64,000 bases of DNA from Erythrobacter cryptus DSM 12079 (GTDB lineage Bacteria; Pseudomonadota; Alphaproteobacteria; Sphingomonadales; Sphingomonadaceae). The stretch's first letter is position 1; every line of letters begins with the position of its first letter. Positions 36,606-45,557 of this stretch are shown here, one piece after another. The stretch is from positions 165,829-229,828 of the forward strand of contig NZ_KE383966.1 in assembly GCF_000422985.1 (NCBI RefSeq), in the 5' to 3' direction. The notes under the pieces are model-generated. The model had not been told where the DNA came from. It saw only the letters and a list, made by a program, of their open reading frames with translations, and did no database searches. The translations under genes and the position numbers were made by a program.

Positions 36606-36639
36606 GCGGAAAGGCTTTCCGCAAGACCTAGGAGGGTCT
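36606..36639 (+). promoter_or_regulatory. double hairpin with the ppaA ribosome site in a loop
   Basis: A GCGGAAAG/CTTTCCGC inverted repeat (36606-36622) is followed by AGACC-TAGGAG-GGTCT (36624-36639), whose 6-nt loop contains part of the ribosome-binding sequence AGGAGGG, 5 nt before the ppaA ATG. It could limit translation initiation. Confidence 0.4.
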
Positions 36640-36644
36640 GACGA

Positions 36645-37559
36645 ATGGGAGAGTCCAAGGCTTCAAGCATGTTCGGCGCCGGATCGGCGATGCTGCGCGA
36701 GGTGATCGCCGCGCCGCTCGAACGGGTCAGACGCAGGAGCGCGGCCCCCGCGCCAGGCCAGGACGATTCGGTCAACACCATCATCGAGAGCGAGATCATC
36801 CCGCGCCTGCTGATGGCCCATGGCGGCGGGTCTGGCGGGGCTGGCAATGGCGCGCGCCCAAGGCTGCGGCGTGGGCGCGGCATCAGGCCCGAGGATGCCT
36901 CGCGCTTTGCCCTGCTGCCGCTGCGGCTCGAGGCGGCGTGCCTCATCGAGGAGGTCGATGCCTTCATCGCCGAGGGCGCCAGCGTCGAGACCATCTGCAT
37001 CGATCTGCTCGCCCCTGCGGCGCGAATGCTGGGCGAGATGTGGGATCGTGATGAATGTGATTTCCTCGATGTCACAATGGGTTTGTGGCGGCTGCAGGAA
37101 GTGATGCGCGAGATCGCCGCGCGCAGCCCGGCCGAGCTTGGCGGGCTTTGCATCCCGCGCAGCGCACTGTTCTCGCCGATGCCCGGCGATCAGCACAATT
37201 TCGGCACGCTGATGATCGAGGAGGTCTTCGCCCGCGGCGGCTGGCGTAGCGAGGCGCTGGTGCGGCCCGAGCGGCGCGAATTGCTCGACCGGCTGGCGCG
37301 CCAGCCCTATGATCTGGTGGGATTGACGCTCGCCCGCGATTGCCCTAGCGCGGCCCTTGCAAACCTCATCAAGGCGATGCGCGCGGCATCAGCCAATCCC
37401 CACATCATGGTGCTTGTCGGCGGGCGAATGATCAACGAGAACCCGGGCTTGGTAATCGAAGTGGGGGCAGACGGCACGGGCGTGGACGCGCTGGCGGCTC
37501 TCGAAGTGGCAAATGCGCTGGTGGAGAAGGCAGCCGTTCGTGATCTGAACCTCGGATAG
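36645..37559 (+). CDS. ppaA: cobalamin-binding regulator PpaA/AerR, PpsR antagonist
   Basis: A 304-residue protein with a C-terminal B12-binding-like (SCHIC) domain. The DxHxxG motif that presents the axial His to cobalamin is GDQHNFG, followed by TLMIEEVFARGGW. The N-terminal third contains a basic low-complexity stretch (about residues 65-85). In Rhodobacter AerR/PpaA binds light-sensitive cobalamin and modulates CrtJ/PpsR. It lies directly before ppsR (15-nt gap), the usual pairing. The start at 36645 has AGGAGGG at good spacing. Confidence 0.9.
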   Translation: MGESKASSMFGAGSAMLREVIAAPLERVRRRSAAPAPGQDDSVNTIIESEIIPRLLMAHGGGSGGAGNGARPRLRRGRGIRPEDASRFALLPLRLEAACLIEEVDAFIAEGASVETICIDLLAPAARMLGEMWDRDECDFLDVTMGLWRLQEVMREIAARSPAELGGLCIPRSALFSPMPGDQHNFGTLMIEEVFARGGWRSEALVRPERRELLDRLARQPYDLVGLTLARDCPSAALANLIKAMRAASANPHIMVLVGGRMINENPGLVIEVGADGTGVDALAALEVANALVEKAAVRDLNLG

Positions 37560-37574
37560 GTTCGGATCGCCGCC

Positions 37575-38996
37575 ATGCTCACCCGCAAACACAGCATTGA
37601 AGGCAAGAACCCCTTCGGCAAGGCCGCCGAGCTGTTCAACACGCTCGATGCCGAGGCGGCGATGAAGCTGGCGATGGTGGCGGGCGATGTCACCCTGGTG
37701 CTCGATGATACCGGCACCATCCTCGATGCCGCCTATGATCCGCGCGAATTTCCGGCCTTTGGCGATTGGGTGGGCAGCAACTGGATCGACACCGTCACCG
37801 ATGAGAGCCGCCCCAAGGTGATGGAAATGCTGGCCGCCGCCCGGCGCGGCGAGGTGCAGCACTGGCGCCAGGTTAACCATCCCTCGCGCGATGGTGATGT
37901 GCCGATCCGCTATGCTGTGCTCAGCGTCAATCGCGGCGAGCACCGCATCGCCTTTGGGCGTGACCTGCGCGAGGCGGGCAAGCTCCAGCAGCGCCTGCTC
38001 CAGGTGCAGCAATCGCTCGAGCGCGATTATCTCAAGATGCGCCAGCTCGAGGCGCGTTATCGGATGCTGTTCGAGCGTTCGAGCGAGCCGGTGCTGATCA
38101 TCGAGGGGGGAACCTTGCGCATCCGCGAGGCCAATGCGGCCGCGCACGCGCTGCTTGGCGTGCGCCCGGTCGGCCTGCCGGGCAAGAAGCTGTTGAACTT
38201 CATCGACAAGAATTCGCACGAGGTGGTGCTGAGCCTGGTCGGCGCGGCGCAGGTGTCGGACACGGTCAGCCCGGCGCCGATCTGCATCACCAAGGGCGCG
38301 CGCGAGGTGATGGCCGCCTTCACCGGCTTTACCCAGGATCGCGGACAGTTCCTGCTGGTGCGCCTGACCCCGATCGGCGAGCGCAGCGGGGCCGAAGGCT
38401 CGCCGGTGCTCGATCTGATTGATCAGATGCCCGATGCCTTCGTGGTCGCCGACAGCAATCTGGCGATTGTCACCGCCAATGCCGCCTTTGTCGAAATGGT
38501 GCAAGCCGCCAGCGTCGATCAGTTGCGCGGGAGGCACCTGTCAACGTGGATCGGGCGGCCGGGGATCGATCTGGAACTGATCGAGGGGCAGATCGATCAG
38601 CACGGGGCGGCGCGCAATGTCGCCACGGTGCTGCGGGTCGGCCAGGACGTTGAAGGCGAACCGGTTGAATTGTCGGCGGTGCGCACCGCGGGCGAGGATG
38701 GCTATTACGGCTTCGTCATCCGCCCGATCGGCCGGCGCCTGCGCGATCTGCCCCCGGGCCGGCAGGATCTGCCGCGCTCGGTCGAGCAATTGACCGAACT
38801 GGTCGGGCGGATGAGCCTCAAGGACATTGTGCGCGAGAGCACCGATCTGATCGAGCGGCTGTGCATCGAGGCGGCGCTTTCCTACACCGCCGACAACCGT
38901 GCTTCGGCCGCCGAAATCCTCGGCCTGTCGCGCCAGAGCCTCTATTCCAAGCTGCACCGCTACGGGCTCGGCAATCTCGCGGGCGAAAACGACTAG
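37575..38996 (+). CDS. ppsR: redox-responsive photosynthesis repressor PpsR/CrtJ
   Basis: A 473-residue regulator with an N-terminal PAS-like domain, a coiled stretch near residues 135-160 (LQQRLLQVQQSLERDYLKMRQL shortened here to its core), two further PAS domains and a C-terminal Fis-type helix-turn-helix (NRASAAEILGLSRQSLYSKL). It has two cysteines, Cys237 and Cys430, in positions resembling the redox pair reported for Rhodobacter PpsR. It should repress bch, crt and puf genes under high O2 through TGT-N12-ACA sites. Its own unit is plus strand with ppaA. Confidence 0.94.
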   Translation: MLTRKHSIEGKNPFGKAAELFNTLDAEAAMKLAMVAGDVTLVLDDTGTILDAAYDPREFPAFGDWVGSNWIDTVTDESRPKVMEMLAAARRGEVQHWRQVNHPSRDGDVPIRYAVLSVNRGEHRIAFGRDLREAGKLQQRLLQVQQSLERDYLKMRQLEARYRMLFERSSEPVLIIEGGTLRIREANAAAHALLGVRPVGLPGKKLLNFIDKNSHEVVLSLVGAAQVSDTVSPAPICITKGAREVMAAFTGFTQDRGQFLLVRLTPIGERSGAEGSPVLDLIDQMPDAFVVADSNLAIVTANAAFVEMVQAASVDQLRGRHLSTWIGRPGIDLELIEGQIDQHGAARNVATVLRVGQDVEGEPVELSAVRTAGEDGYYGFVIRPIGRRLRDLPPGRQDLPRSVEQLTELVGRMSLKDIVRESTDLIERLCIEAALSYTADNRASAAEILGLSRQSLYSKLHRYGLGNLAGEND

Positions 38997-39010
38997 CAAG
39001 GCCCCCTCGC

Positions 39011-39027
39011 GCGCCGCGCGGCGCTTT
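39011..39027 (+). terminator. weak candidate terminator after ppsR
   Basis: A 14-nt GC palindrome GCGCCGCGCGGCGC is followed by TTT. The stem is short once a loop is allowed, so this is tentative. Confidence 0.3.
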
Positions 39028-39101
39028 CCTGCCTGCGCACCGGGCCCGTGACCTTCAAGCCGCTCTAAGCCAAGGCAATTCGTCGCATCCGCGCGCCGAT
39101 C

Positions 39102-39118
39102 TGTCCAATTGCTTGACA
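39102..39118. promoter_or_regulatory. PpsR-like site with 11-nt spacer, upstream of bchG
   Basis: TGTCCAATTGCTTGACA: the TGT and ACA ends are correct but separated by 11 rather than 12 nt. It is paired with a second site at 39191, 72 nt apart centre to start, in the 241-nt gap before bchG. Confidence 0.5.
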
Positions 39119-39190
39119 GCAAGCCGATGGACATGGCTTGCGCCCGATCACGATTTATCATTCCGAAAACGGGCCCAATGCAAAAATGAG

Positions 39191-39208
39191 TGTCAAAATA
39201 ATTTGACG
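39191..39208. promoter_or_regulatory. PpsR-like site TGTCAAAATAATTTGACG upstream of bchG
   Basis: TGT-N12-ACG with an internal CAAA/TTTG inverted repeat, 30 nt before the bchG start codon. Two sites at one promoter fit the cooperative binding known for CrtJ/PpsR. Confidence 0.55.
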
Positions 39209-39237
39209 CTTCATGGCGTCAGACATACCCTTTTGCC

Positions 39238-40164
39238 ATGGAGCATTCGGTAGCCCCGACTCGCCCGGCGGCCCCGCAGCCAGCCTCCCGGCCCGCGCGC
39301 CTGCGCCCGCGCGATGTGCTCGAGCTGATGAAGCCGATCACCTGGTTCCCGCCGATGTGGGCGTTCCTGTGCGGGGCGGTGTCATCGGGCGTGGGGCTGG
39401 AAGGGCGCGGCTGGTTCGTGGCCGGCGGGGTGCTGCTGGCAGGGCCGCTGGTGTGCGGCACCAGCCAGGCGGTGAACGACTGGTTTGACCGCCATGTCGA
39501 TGCCATCAACGAGCCGCACCGCCCGATCCCCTCGGGCCGGATCCCAGGCCGCTGGGGCCTTTACATCGCCTGCATCGCCACGCTGGTTTCGGCCGGGGTT
39601 GCCTGGTTGCTCGGCCCGCTGGTGTTTGCCGCGGCGCTGATCGGCCTTGCCTTTGCCTGGGCCTATTCGGCCCCGCCACTGCGGCTCAAGGCCAATGGCT
39701 GGGTCGGGCCGCTGGTGTGCGCCCTGACCTATGAGGGCCTCTCGTGGTTCACCGGCGCGGCGGTGATGCTCGGCCATGCCCCGCCGGTCGAGGTCGGCAT
39801 CATCCTGTTCATGTATTCGCTCGGCGCCTATGGGATCATGGCGCTCAATGATTTCAAGGCAGTCGAAGGTGATCGGCAGACGGGCCTAGCCTCATTGCCG
39901 GTGGTGATGGGGGTGGACGCGGCGGTGCGCTTTGCCTGCACCACCATGGCCTCGGCGCAGATCGTGGTGATCCTGCTGCTGCTGATCTGGGGCTTTGGCC
40001 TTTCGGCGCTGATCGTCACCGGGCTGCTGGCCGCCCAGATCGCCGCCATGCCGCGGCTGATCCGCGATCCGGCCGGGCAGGCGCCGTGGTACAATGGTGT
40101 TGGGGTGACGCTCTATGTGCTGGGGATGCTCGCCGCCGCGCTCGGCCTTGGGGGCTATATCTGA
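39238..40164 (+). CDS. bchG: bacteriochlorophyll synthase (prenyltransferase)
   Basis: A 308-residue UbiA-family membrane enzyme with the prenyl-diphosphate motif NDWFDRHVDAINEP (NDxxDxxxD). It attaches geranylgeranyl to bacteriochlorophyllide a. The start at 39238 is not preceded by a strong ribosome site. Its stop overlaps the bch2 start by 1 nt (TGATG). Confidence 0.95.
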   Translation: MEHSVAPTRPAAPQPASRPARLRPRDVLELMKPITWFPPMWAFLCGAVSSGVGLEGRGWFVAGGVLLAGPLVCGTSQAVNDWFDRHVDAINEPHRPIPSGRIPGRWGLYIACIATLVSAGVAWLLGPLVFAAALIGLAFAWAYSAPPLRLKANGWVGPLVCALTYEGLSWFTGAAVMLGHAPPVEVGIILFMYSLGAYGIMALNDFKAVEGDRQTGLASLPVVMGVDAAVRFACTTMASAQIVVILLLLIWGFGLSALIVTGLLAAQIAAMPRLIRDPAGQAPWYNGVGVTLYVLGMLAAALGLGGYI

Positions 40165-41540
40165 TGCACGCCCCCCGGCCTGCGCCCCAGGATGCGACGG
40201 GCAAGGCCGGGTTCGGGTGGCTGGCGATCATCCGCATCGGGTTGGTGCAGGCCGCGATCGGCGCGCTGGTGATGCTGGCGACCACGGTGCTCAACCGGGT
40301 GATGGTGGTGGAACTGGCGCTCGCCGCGGCGATCCCCGCCGGGCTGGTGGCCTGGCACTATGGGGTGCAGCTTGCGCGCCCGCTGTGGGGCCATGCCTCG
40401 GACCGCGGGGGCCGGCGCACCGCCTGGATCGTCGGCGGGGTGGGGCTGCTCGGCCTCGGCGGGCTGCTCGCCACCCAGGCGACGATCTGGATGGCAAGCG
40501 CCTTTGCCCCGGCGCTTGCGCTGGCCGTGCTTGCCTATGCCCTGATCGGCGCGGGCGTGGGGGCGGGCGGCACCTCGGCGCTGGCGCTGCTCGCCAGCGG
40601 GGTGGCCCCGCAGCGCCGCGCGGCGGCCGCGGCGCTCACCTGGATCATGATGGTCGCCGGCATCGTCGCCTCGGCGATCAGTGTGGGCCAATTGCTCAAG
40701 CCCTTTTCCTTCACTCGGCTGCTGCTGGTCGCCGGGGGCCTGGCGCTGGTGATGGTGCTGGTTGCCGCGCTCGCCACCTTCCGGCTCGAGCGGCAGGCGG
40801 GCCGCTTCGGCCATGCCGCGGCCGATGCGCCCGCACCCGCCTTTGCCGCGGCGCTGGCCGAGATCTGGCACGAGCCGGCGGCGCGGCGCTTTACCATCTT
40901 CATCTTCGTCTCGATGATCGCCTTCTCGATGCAGGACTTGATCCTCGAGCCCTTTGCCGGCCTCGTCTTTGGCCTTGCGCCCGGAGAATCGACCCAGCTG
41001 GGCGGGCAGCACCAGGGCGGGATCCTTGTTGGCATGATCCTCACCGGGATCGGCGGCAGCGCCTTTTCCGGCAAGCGGCCCGATGGTCTGCGCGCCTGGG
41101 TGATCGGCGGGTGCCTCGTCTCCGCGCTGGGGCTGGGGGCGCTGGGGCTTGCCGCGGTGAGCGGCCCGCCCTGGCCGCTGGGGCTCAATGTCTTCGTGCT
41201 CGGGCTTGGCAATGGCGTCTTTGCCGTGGCGGCGATCGGGACAATGATGGGCCTTGCCGGCGCGGGCAAGACCACGCGCGAGGGTGTGCGCATGGGGGTG
41301 TGGGGCGCGAGCCAGGCGATCGCCTTCGGCCTTGGCGGGCTCTCGGGCGCTCTTGGCGTTGATCTTGCCCGGCGCGCGCTGGGCGCGGCTGGGCCGGCCT
41401 TCCAGCTGGTCTTCGCGATCGAGGCAAGCGCCTTCGTGCTCGCCGCGCTGCTTGCCGTCAGGGCCACCGGCAGCGCGGCGATCCGCAGCATCAGCATGGC
41501 CGAGACGAGGCCCGAGCGGGCAGGAGAGAGGTTCGCATGA
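40164..41540 (+). CDS. bch2: PucC-family protein Bch2
   Basis: A 458-residue 12-helix MFS-like protein of the PucC family: LNRVMVVELALAAAIPAG, LWGHASDRGGRRT and FSMQDLILEPFAGLVFGL. The gene between bchG and bchP is bch2 (orf428) in Rhodobacter clusters; the role is thought to be pigment handling or complex assembly. It is a paralogue of lhaA at 26250-27689. It overlaps bchP by 4 nt. Confidence 0.9.
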   Translation: MHAPRPAPQDATGKAGFGWLAIIRIGLVQAAIGALVMLATTVLNRVMVVELALAAAIPAGLVAWHYGVQLARPLWGHASDRGGRRTAWIVGGVGLLGLGGLLATQATIWMASAFAPALALAVLAYALIGAGVGAGGTSALALLASGVAPQRRAAAAALTWIMMVAGIVASAISVGQLLKPFSFTRLLLVAGGLALVMVLVAALATFRLERQAGRFGHAAADAPAPAFAAALAEIWHEPAARRFTIFIFVSMIAFSMQDLILEPFAGLVFGLAPGESTQLGGQHQGGILVGMILTGIGGSAFSGKRPDGLRAWVIGGCLVSALGLGALGLAAVSGPPWPLGLNVFVLGLGNGVFAVAAIGTMMGLAGAGKTTREGVRMGVWGASQAIAFGLGGLSGALGVDLARRALGAAGPAFQLVFAIEASAFVLAALLAVRATGSAAIRSISMAETRPERAGERFA

Positions 41541-42733
41541 GCGAGATGGTCTATGATGCGGTGGTGATCGGCGGCGGCCCGGCGGGCGCCACCGCGGCAA
41601 GGGCGCTGGCGCTGGCCGGCCGCTCGGTGCTGCTGATGGAGCGCGGCGGGCGGATCAAGCCCTGCGGCGGGGCGATTCCCCCGCGCCTCCTCGCCGATTT
41701 CGACATTCCCCAATCGCTGCTGGTGGCACGGGCGCGCGCGGCGCGGATGGTGGCGCCTTCGGGCCGCGCGGTCGATATGCCGGTGGGCGAGATCGGTTAT
41801 GTCGGCATGGTCGACCGCGAGGATTTTGACGAATGGCTGCGCGAGCGCGCGCGCCATTCGGGGGCCGAGCGTCTTACCGCCACCTTCGAGAAGATCGCGC
41901 GCGACGATGCCCCGCACCCGATCGTCATCTTCCGCCGCAGCCGCGGCGCGCCGCTCGAGCGCGTGCGCGCGCGGGTGGTGATCGGGGCGGATGGGGCGCG
42001 CTCGGCGGTGGCCAAGCAATGCCTGCCCGGGGCCGAGCGCGTGCCTTGCGTCTTTGCCTATCACGAGATCATCCGCAGCCCGCAGGTAAGTTCGGATGCC
42101 TTCGATGGCAGCCGCTGCGACGTGTTTTACCAGGGGCGTCTCTCGCCCGATTTCTATGCCTGGGTCTTCCCCCATGGCGAAACCGCGAGCATCGGCGTGG
42201 GCAGCGCCAACAAGGGCTTTTCCTTGCGCGGGGCGATCGCCACGATGCGCGCCGATCTCGGGCTTGATCGCTGCGAGACCCTGCGCCGCGAGGGCGCGCC
42301 GATCCCCTTGAAGCCGCTGAAGCGCTGGGACAATGGCGCCGATGTGATCGTGGCGGGCGATGCCGCCGGGATCGTCGCCCCGGCCTCGGGCGAGGGGATC
42401 TATTACGCCATGGTCGGCGGGCAAATGGTGGCCGAGGCCGCCGCTGCCTTCCTTGCCACCGGCGACGCCCGCCACCTGCACCAGGCCCGCAAGCGCTTCA
42501 TGCAGGAGCACGGCACGGTGTTCATGGTGCTGGGGATCATGCAATATTTCTGGTATTCTACAGACAAGCGGCGCGAGCGCTTTGTCACCATGTGCGATGA
42601 CAAGGACGTGCAGGAGCTCACCTGGCAGGCCTATATGCACAAGCGGCTGGTGCGCGCCAAACCGATGGCGCACCTCAAGATCTTCCTCAAGGATACCGCC
42701 CACCTGCTAGGCTTGCGCGCCGCAACCCGCTAA
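41537..42733 (+). CDS. bchP: geranylgeranyl bacteriochlorophyll reductase
   Basis: A 398-residue flavoprotein with the FAD-binding GGGPAGATAARALA motif and the GDAAGIVAPASGEGIYYAM segment of the geranylgeranyl reductase family. It reduces the geranylgeranyl tail of bacteriochlorophyll to phytyl. It is coupled by ATGA to bch2 and ends 11 nt before tspO. Confidence 0.95.
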   Translation: MSEMVYDAVVIGGGPAGATAARALALAGRSVLLMERGGRIKPCGGAIPPRLLADFDIPQSLLVARARAARMVAPSGRAVDMPVGEIGYVGMVDREDFDEWLRERARHSGAERLTATFEKIARDDAPHPIVIFRRSRGAPLERVRARVVIGADGARSAVAKQCLPGAERVPCVFAYHEIIRSPQVSSDAFDGSRCDVFYQGRLSPDFYAWVFPHGETASIGVGSANKGFSLRGAIATMRADLGLDRCETLRREGAPIPLKPLKRWDNGADVIVAGDAAGIVAPASGEGIYYAMVGGQMVAEAAAAFLATGDARHLHQARKRFMQEHGTVFMVLGIMQYFWYSTDKRRERFVTMCDDKDVQELTWQAYMHKRLVRAKPMAHLKIFLKDTAHLLGLRAATR

Positions 42734-42744
42734 ACCCCCCTGCC

Positions 42745-43227
42745 ATGAAGCGCATGATGATCCTGCCCGTGGCGGTGGCGAGCCTTGCTGCGCTCGGCGT
42801 GGCGGCGCTGGGGGCGACGGTGACCGATCTTGGCCCCTGGTATCAAGGGCTGGAAAAGCCCGGCTGGACCCCGCCCGATGCGCTCTTTCCGATGGGCTGG
42901 ACGCTGATCTATGCGCTCATCACCATGTCTGCGGTCTATGCCTGGCGCGATGCGCGCACTTCGGCCGAGGCGGAATGGGTGATCGGCCTGTTTGCCCTCA
43001 ACGGCTTTCTCAACATCACCTGGAGCCTGATCTTCTTTCGCCTGCAGCGGCCCGATTGCGCCTTCTATGAGCTCATCGCGCTGTGGCTCTCGATCCTCGT
43101 GCTGATCGTCTATTGCGGGCGCTTCTCGCGCATCGCCGCGCTGCTCTTGCTGCCCTATCTTGGCTGGGTGAGCTTTGCCGGGGCGCTCAACCAGGCGGTG
43201 GTGGCGCTCAACGCGCCCTTCGGCTGA
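42745..43227 (+). CDS. tspO: TspO/MBR family tryptophan-rich sensory protein
   Basis: A 160-residue, five-helix membrane protein. WYQGLEKPGWTPPDALFPMGW and the FALNGFLNITWSLIFF segment are family signatures. In Rhodobacter sphaeroides TspO responds to O2 and porphyrins and lowers expression of photosynthesis genes. Located in the bchGP unit right after bchP, its usual neighbourhood. Confidence 0.93.
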   Translation: MKRMMILPVAVASLAALGVAALGATVTDLGPWYQGLEKPGWTPPDALFPMGWTLIYALITMSAVYAWRDARTSAEAEWVIGLFALNGFLNITWSLIFFRLQRPDCAFYELIALWLSILVLIVYCGRFSRIAALLLLPYLGWVSFAGALNQAVVALNAPFG

Positions 43228-43245
43228 GCGGGGCGGGCGGGGGCG

Positions 43246-43500
43246 ATGGCCTGGCTCTTTGCATCGGGCCATGCGGCCGATCTTATCCTCATCGTGCTTG
43301 CGGCCGAGGCGCTGTGGCTGCGCCGCGCGCGCGGCTGGCGCTGGCGGGCGATCGCCGGCCTCATCGGCCCGGCGGTGCTGATCGTGCTGGGCCTGCGTGC
43401 GGCGCTCACCGGCGCGCCGTGGTGGTGGATCGCGCTGCCGCTCGCCGCTTCGCTGCCGCTGCACCTTCTCGATCTAAGCGCGCGGCTGGCCGAGGATTGA
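43246..43500 (+). CDS. small hypothetical membrane protein after tspO
   Basis: An 84-residue protein, nearly all hydrophobic, with about three predicted helices (LILIVLAAEALWL; AIAGLIGPAVLIVLGL; WWIALPLAASLPLHLLDL). It follows tspO by 18 nt in the same direction and has a modest GGGCGGGGG ribosome site. I do not recognise a family. A role together with TspO is only suggested by position. Confidence 0.6.
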   Translation: MAWLFASGHAADLILIVLAAEALWLRRARGWRWRAIAGLIGPAVLIVLGLRAALTGAPWWWIALPLAASLPLHLLDLSARLAED

Positions 43501-43573
43501 GCGCGGCCCCGCGCTGGCGCCTGCCATCTACGCGGCGGGCAAGGCCTGGTGCGCGTTGGGCGAGCCAAGACAA

Positions 43574-43604
43574 GGCCCGGCGCAGGGGAAGCCTGCACCG
43601 GGCC
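43574..43604 (-). terminator. terminator hairpin of the puf operon
   Basis: Arms GGCCCGGCGCAGG (43574-43586) and CCTGCACCGGGCC (43592-43604) form a 13-bp stem with one C-A mismatch and a 5-nt loop. On the minus strand it is followed by TTGTCTT. It lies 45 nt after the pufM stop and shows that no pufC follows pufM. Confidence 0.72.
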
Positions 43605-43648
43605 AGTCAGGATCGTGCCGCCGGGGGGTGGCGGCCTCACGCGCGGGC

Positions 43649-44620
43649 CTATTGCCCGGTCGATTCCTGGATCGCGCCGCTCGGATCGTAGTGGATGGTA
43701 TCGGCAGCGTAGTGGTGTTCCTGCGCCCACAGATACCAGTTGTCGACCACGGTGCCGGTGAGCAGGATGCCGATCCCGCCGGTGAGCGTGGTCAGCACCG
43801 CAAACCACCAGGCCCAGCGGTGGATCGATTCAAAGCTGGCGTTGAAGCCCATCACCCAGCGCCAGAACAGCGCCCCGCGCTCGGCCGCGGTGCCCCGGTC
43901 GGTGATCTGCTCGATCTCGCGCTCCCCGCCATAGCGCCCGAGCGCGAGGATGGTCGCCCCGTGCATCGCAAAGAGCAGCGCCGAACCGTAGAGGAACACG
44001 ATCGAAAGCGCGTGGAACGGGTTGTAGAACAAGTTGCCATAGACCAGCGAGAAATTGTTGGTCCAGTCGAGGTGGCTGAAGATGCCGTAGGGCACGGCTT
44101 CGGACCACTGGCCCATCAGCATCGGGCGGATGAAGCCCAGCACCAGGAACAGCCAGATCGCGCTGGCAAAGGCCCAGGGAATGTGCATCCCCATGCCCAG
44201 CGCCTTGGCTCGCATGTAGGTGCGCGCCCACCAGCACAGCACCGAGATGGTGAGGAAGGCCCCGGTCATGATGAACCAGCCGCCCTTCTCCAGCGGGACG
44301 AAGGGGCTGAAGCCATATTCCGGCCCCGGCGGATCGAGCGAGAGCCAGAAGAACTCGCGCATGAAGGTCTGCGGGCTCCACCCGGCCTGGGCCCAGAAGT
44401 TCAGCCCGATGATCAGGATCGCCGCCCCGCCGAAGACCAGGCTGAGCGTGCCCAGCAGCCCGAGATAGACCGGGCCGATCTGGGCCTGGCCGATCTTGCC
44501 CATCCAGTAGTTGTGCCCGGTGAGCGCAAGCCGCCCCTCCGAGCCGTCGAGGTGCGGGACGCCCATTTCGGGCGGCCCTTGCACTTGCACCTGGGTGAAG
44601 ATGTTCTGATAGGTCGCCAT
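43649..44620 (-). CDS. pufM: photosynthetic reaction centre M subunit
   Basis: A 323-residue five-helix subunit. The special-pair and iron ligands are visible as His in [10 protein letters not shown], His in FAMHGATIL, Glu in YGGEREIEQ and His in [10 protein letters not shown]; the QA-site Trp is in FWRWVMGF. The start at 44620 has GAGGAG at 9 nt. It follows pufL by 13 nt. Its 3' end is followed directly by a terminator. Confidence 0.97.
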   Translation of the reverse strand: MATYQNIFTQVQVQGPPEMGVPHLDGSEGRLALTGHNYWMGKIGQAQIGPVYLGLLGTLSLVFGGAAILIIGLNFWAQAGWSPQTFMREFFWLSLDPPGPEYGFSPFVPLEKGGWFIMTGAFLTISVLCWWARTYMRAKALGMGMHIPWAFASAIWLFLVLGFIRPMLMGQWSEAVPYGIFSHLDWTNNFSLVYGNLFYNPFHALSIVFLYGSALLFAMHGATILALGRYGGEREIEQITDRGTAAERGALFWRWVMGFNASFESIHRWAWWFAVLTTLTGGIGILLTGTVVDNWYLWAQEHHYAADTIHYDPSGAIQESTGQ

Positions 44621-44633
44621 GTTCAGGTGCTCC

Positions 44634-45458
44634 TCATGACCAGATCGGGATCTTCTTCCAGAAATCCCAGAATTCGATCCAGCTGCCGACATACAGGGTG
44701 CCGGAAATGACGATGCAGATGGCGCTCCAGAACCCGGCGTTGAGCGCCAGGAAGAGCCCCACCCGGTGAATGCCGAGCGTGCCGACCGAATAGCCGATGA
44801 AGTCCCGGAAGTAGGTGTCCTCGTATTCGGGCGACTTGACGTCGGTCCCGCCGCTCGGATTGACCGCCGAGAGCACCAGCCCGCCATGCAGCGCGAGCGC
44901 CAGGCAGTTGGTGAAGAAGAAGGTGATCGCGAGCATGTGGACGGGGTTGTAGTGGAAGTTGCCGAAGGCATAGCCCACGCCCGAGACCCAGTTCAGATGG
45001 GTCCAGATGCCATAGGGAAAGCCATTGCCCCAGGCCCCCATCCACAGCGGACGGATGACGTTGAGCGTGACATAGGCAAACACCGCCACGCTAAAGGCGA
45101 TCGGCACGTGGTAGCTCATGCCGAGCTTGCGCGAGATCTCCGCCTGCCGGAAGACCCACGAGACGAAGGCCACCACCGCGCAACAGGTGATGATCTGCCA
45201 GTATCCGCCCTGTTTGAGCGGTGCCAGCGAGAGGCCATACTCGACCGGCGGCGGGTTGATCGAGATCAGCCAGGGGTTGAGGGTCGGGCCCTGGGTGGCC
45301 GCGGCGAAGATCAATGCGGTGCCGAGCAGCGCACTGATGGCCGTGGTCACTCCAAAGAAACCGACATAAAACGGCCCGACCCAGAAGTCGAACAGGTCGC
45401 CGCCGATCAGGGTGCCACCGCGGACGCGGTATTTCCGCTCGAAACTGAGGAGCGCCAT
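44634..45458 (-). CDS. pufL: photosynthetic reaction centre L subunit
   Basis: A 274-residue five-helix subunit. Ligand segments are [20 protein letters not shown] and [14 protein letters not shown] for bacteriochlorophyll and iron, and [11 protein letters not shown] for the second iron His. It forms the active electron-transfer branch to QB. AAGGATGG precedes the ATG. It is separated from pufA by 99 nt containing a stem-loop. Confidence 0.97.
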   Translation of the reverse strand: MALLSFERKYRVRGGTLIGGDLFDFWVGPFYVGFFGVTTAISALLGTALIFAAATQGPTLNPWLISINPPPVEYGLSLAPLKQGGYWQIITCCAVVAFVSWVFRQAEISRKLGMSYHVPIAFSVAVFAYVTLNVIRPLWMGAWGNGFPYGIWTHLNWVSGVGYAFGNFHYNPVHMLAITFFFTNCLALALHGGLVLSAVNPSGGTDVKSPEYEDTYFRDFIGYSVGTLGIHRVGLFLALNAGFWSAICIVISGTLYVGSWIEFWDFWKKIPIWS

Positions 45459-45481
45459 AGGTCCATCCTTCCCGCCTCAGC

Positions 45482-45537
45482 GGCAGGTTCTTGAAGTGAT
45501 CGAAAGGAGTGTCAGGAGGCAGGCAGGCGAACCTGCC
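45482..45537 (-). other. pufA-pufL intercistronic stem-loop
   Basis: GGCAGGTTC (45482-45490) pairs with GAACCTGCC (45529-45537), a perfect 9-bp stem around a 38-nt loop. In Rhodobacter the hairpin at this place protects the pufBA transcript from 3' decay, raising LH1 over reaction-centre synthesis; the same function is inferred here. Confidence 0.6.
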
Positions 45538-45557
45538 CCCTCACATTCGACCAGGGG

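Noticed and set aside
43501-43648. Possible pufC or pufX downstream of pufM
   Set aside because: Only a terminator hairpin and the end of the convergent small ORF are present; there is no haem-binding CxxCH or hydrophobic short gene.
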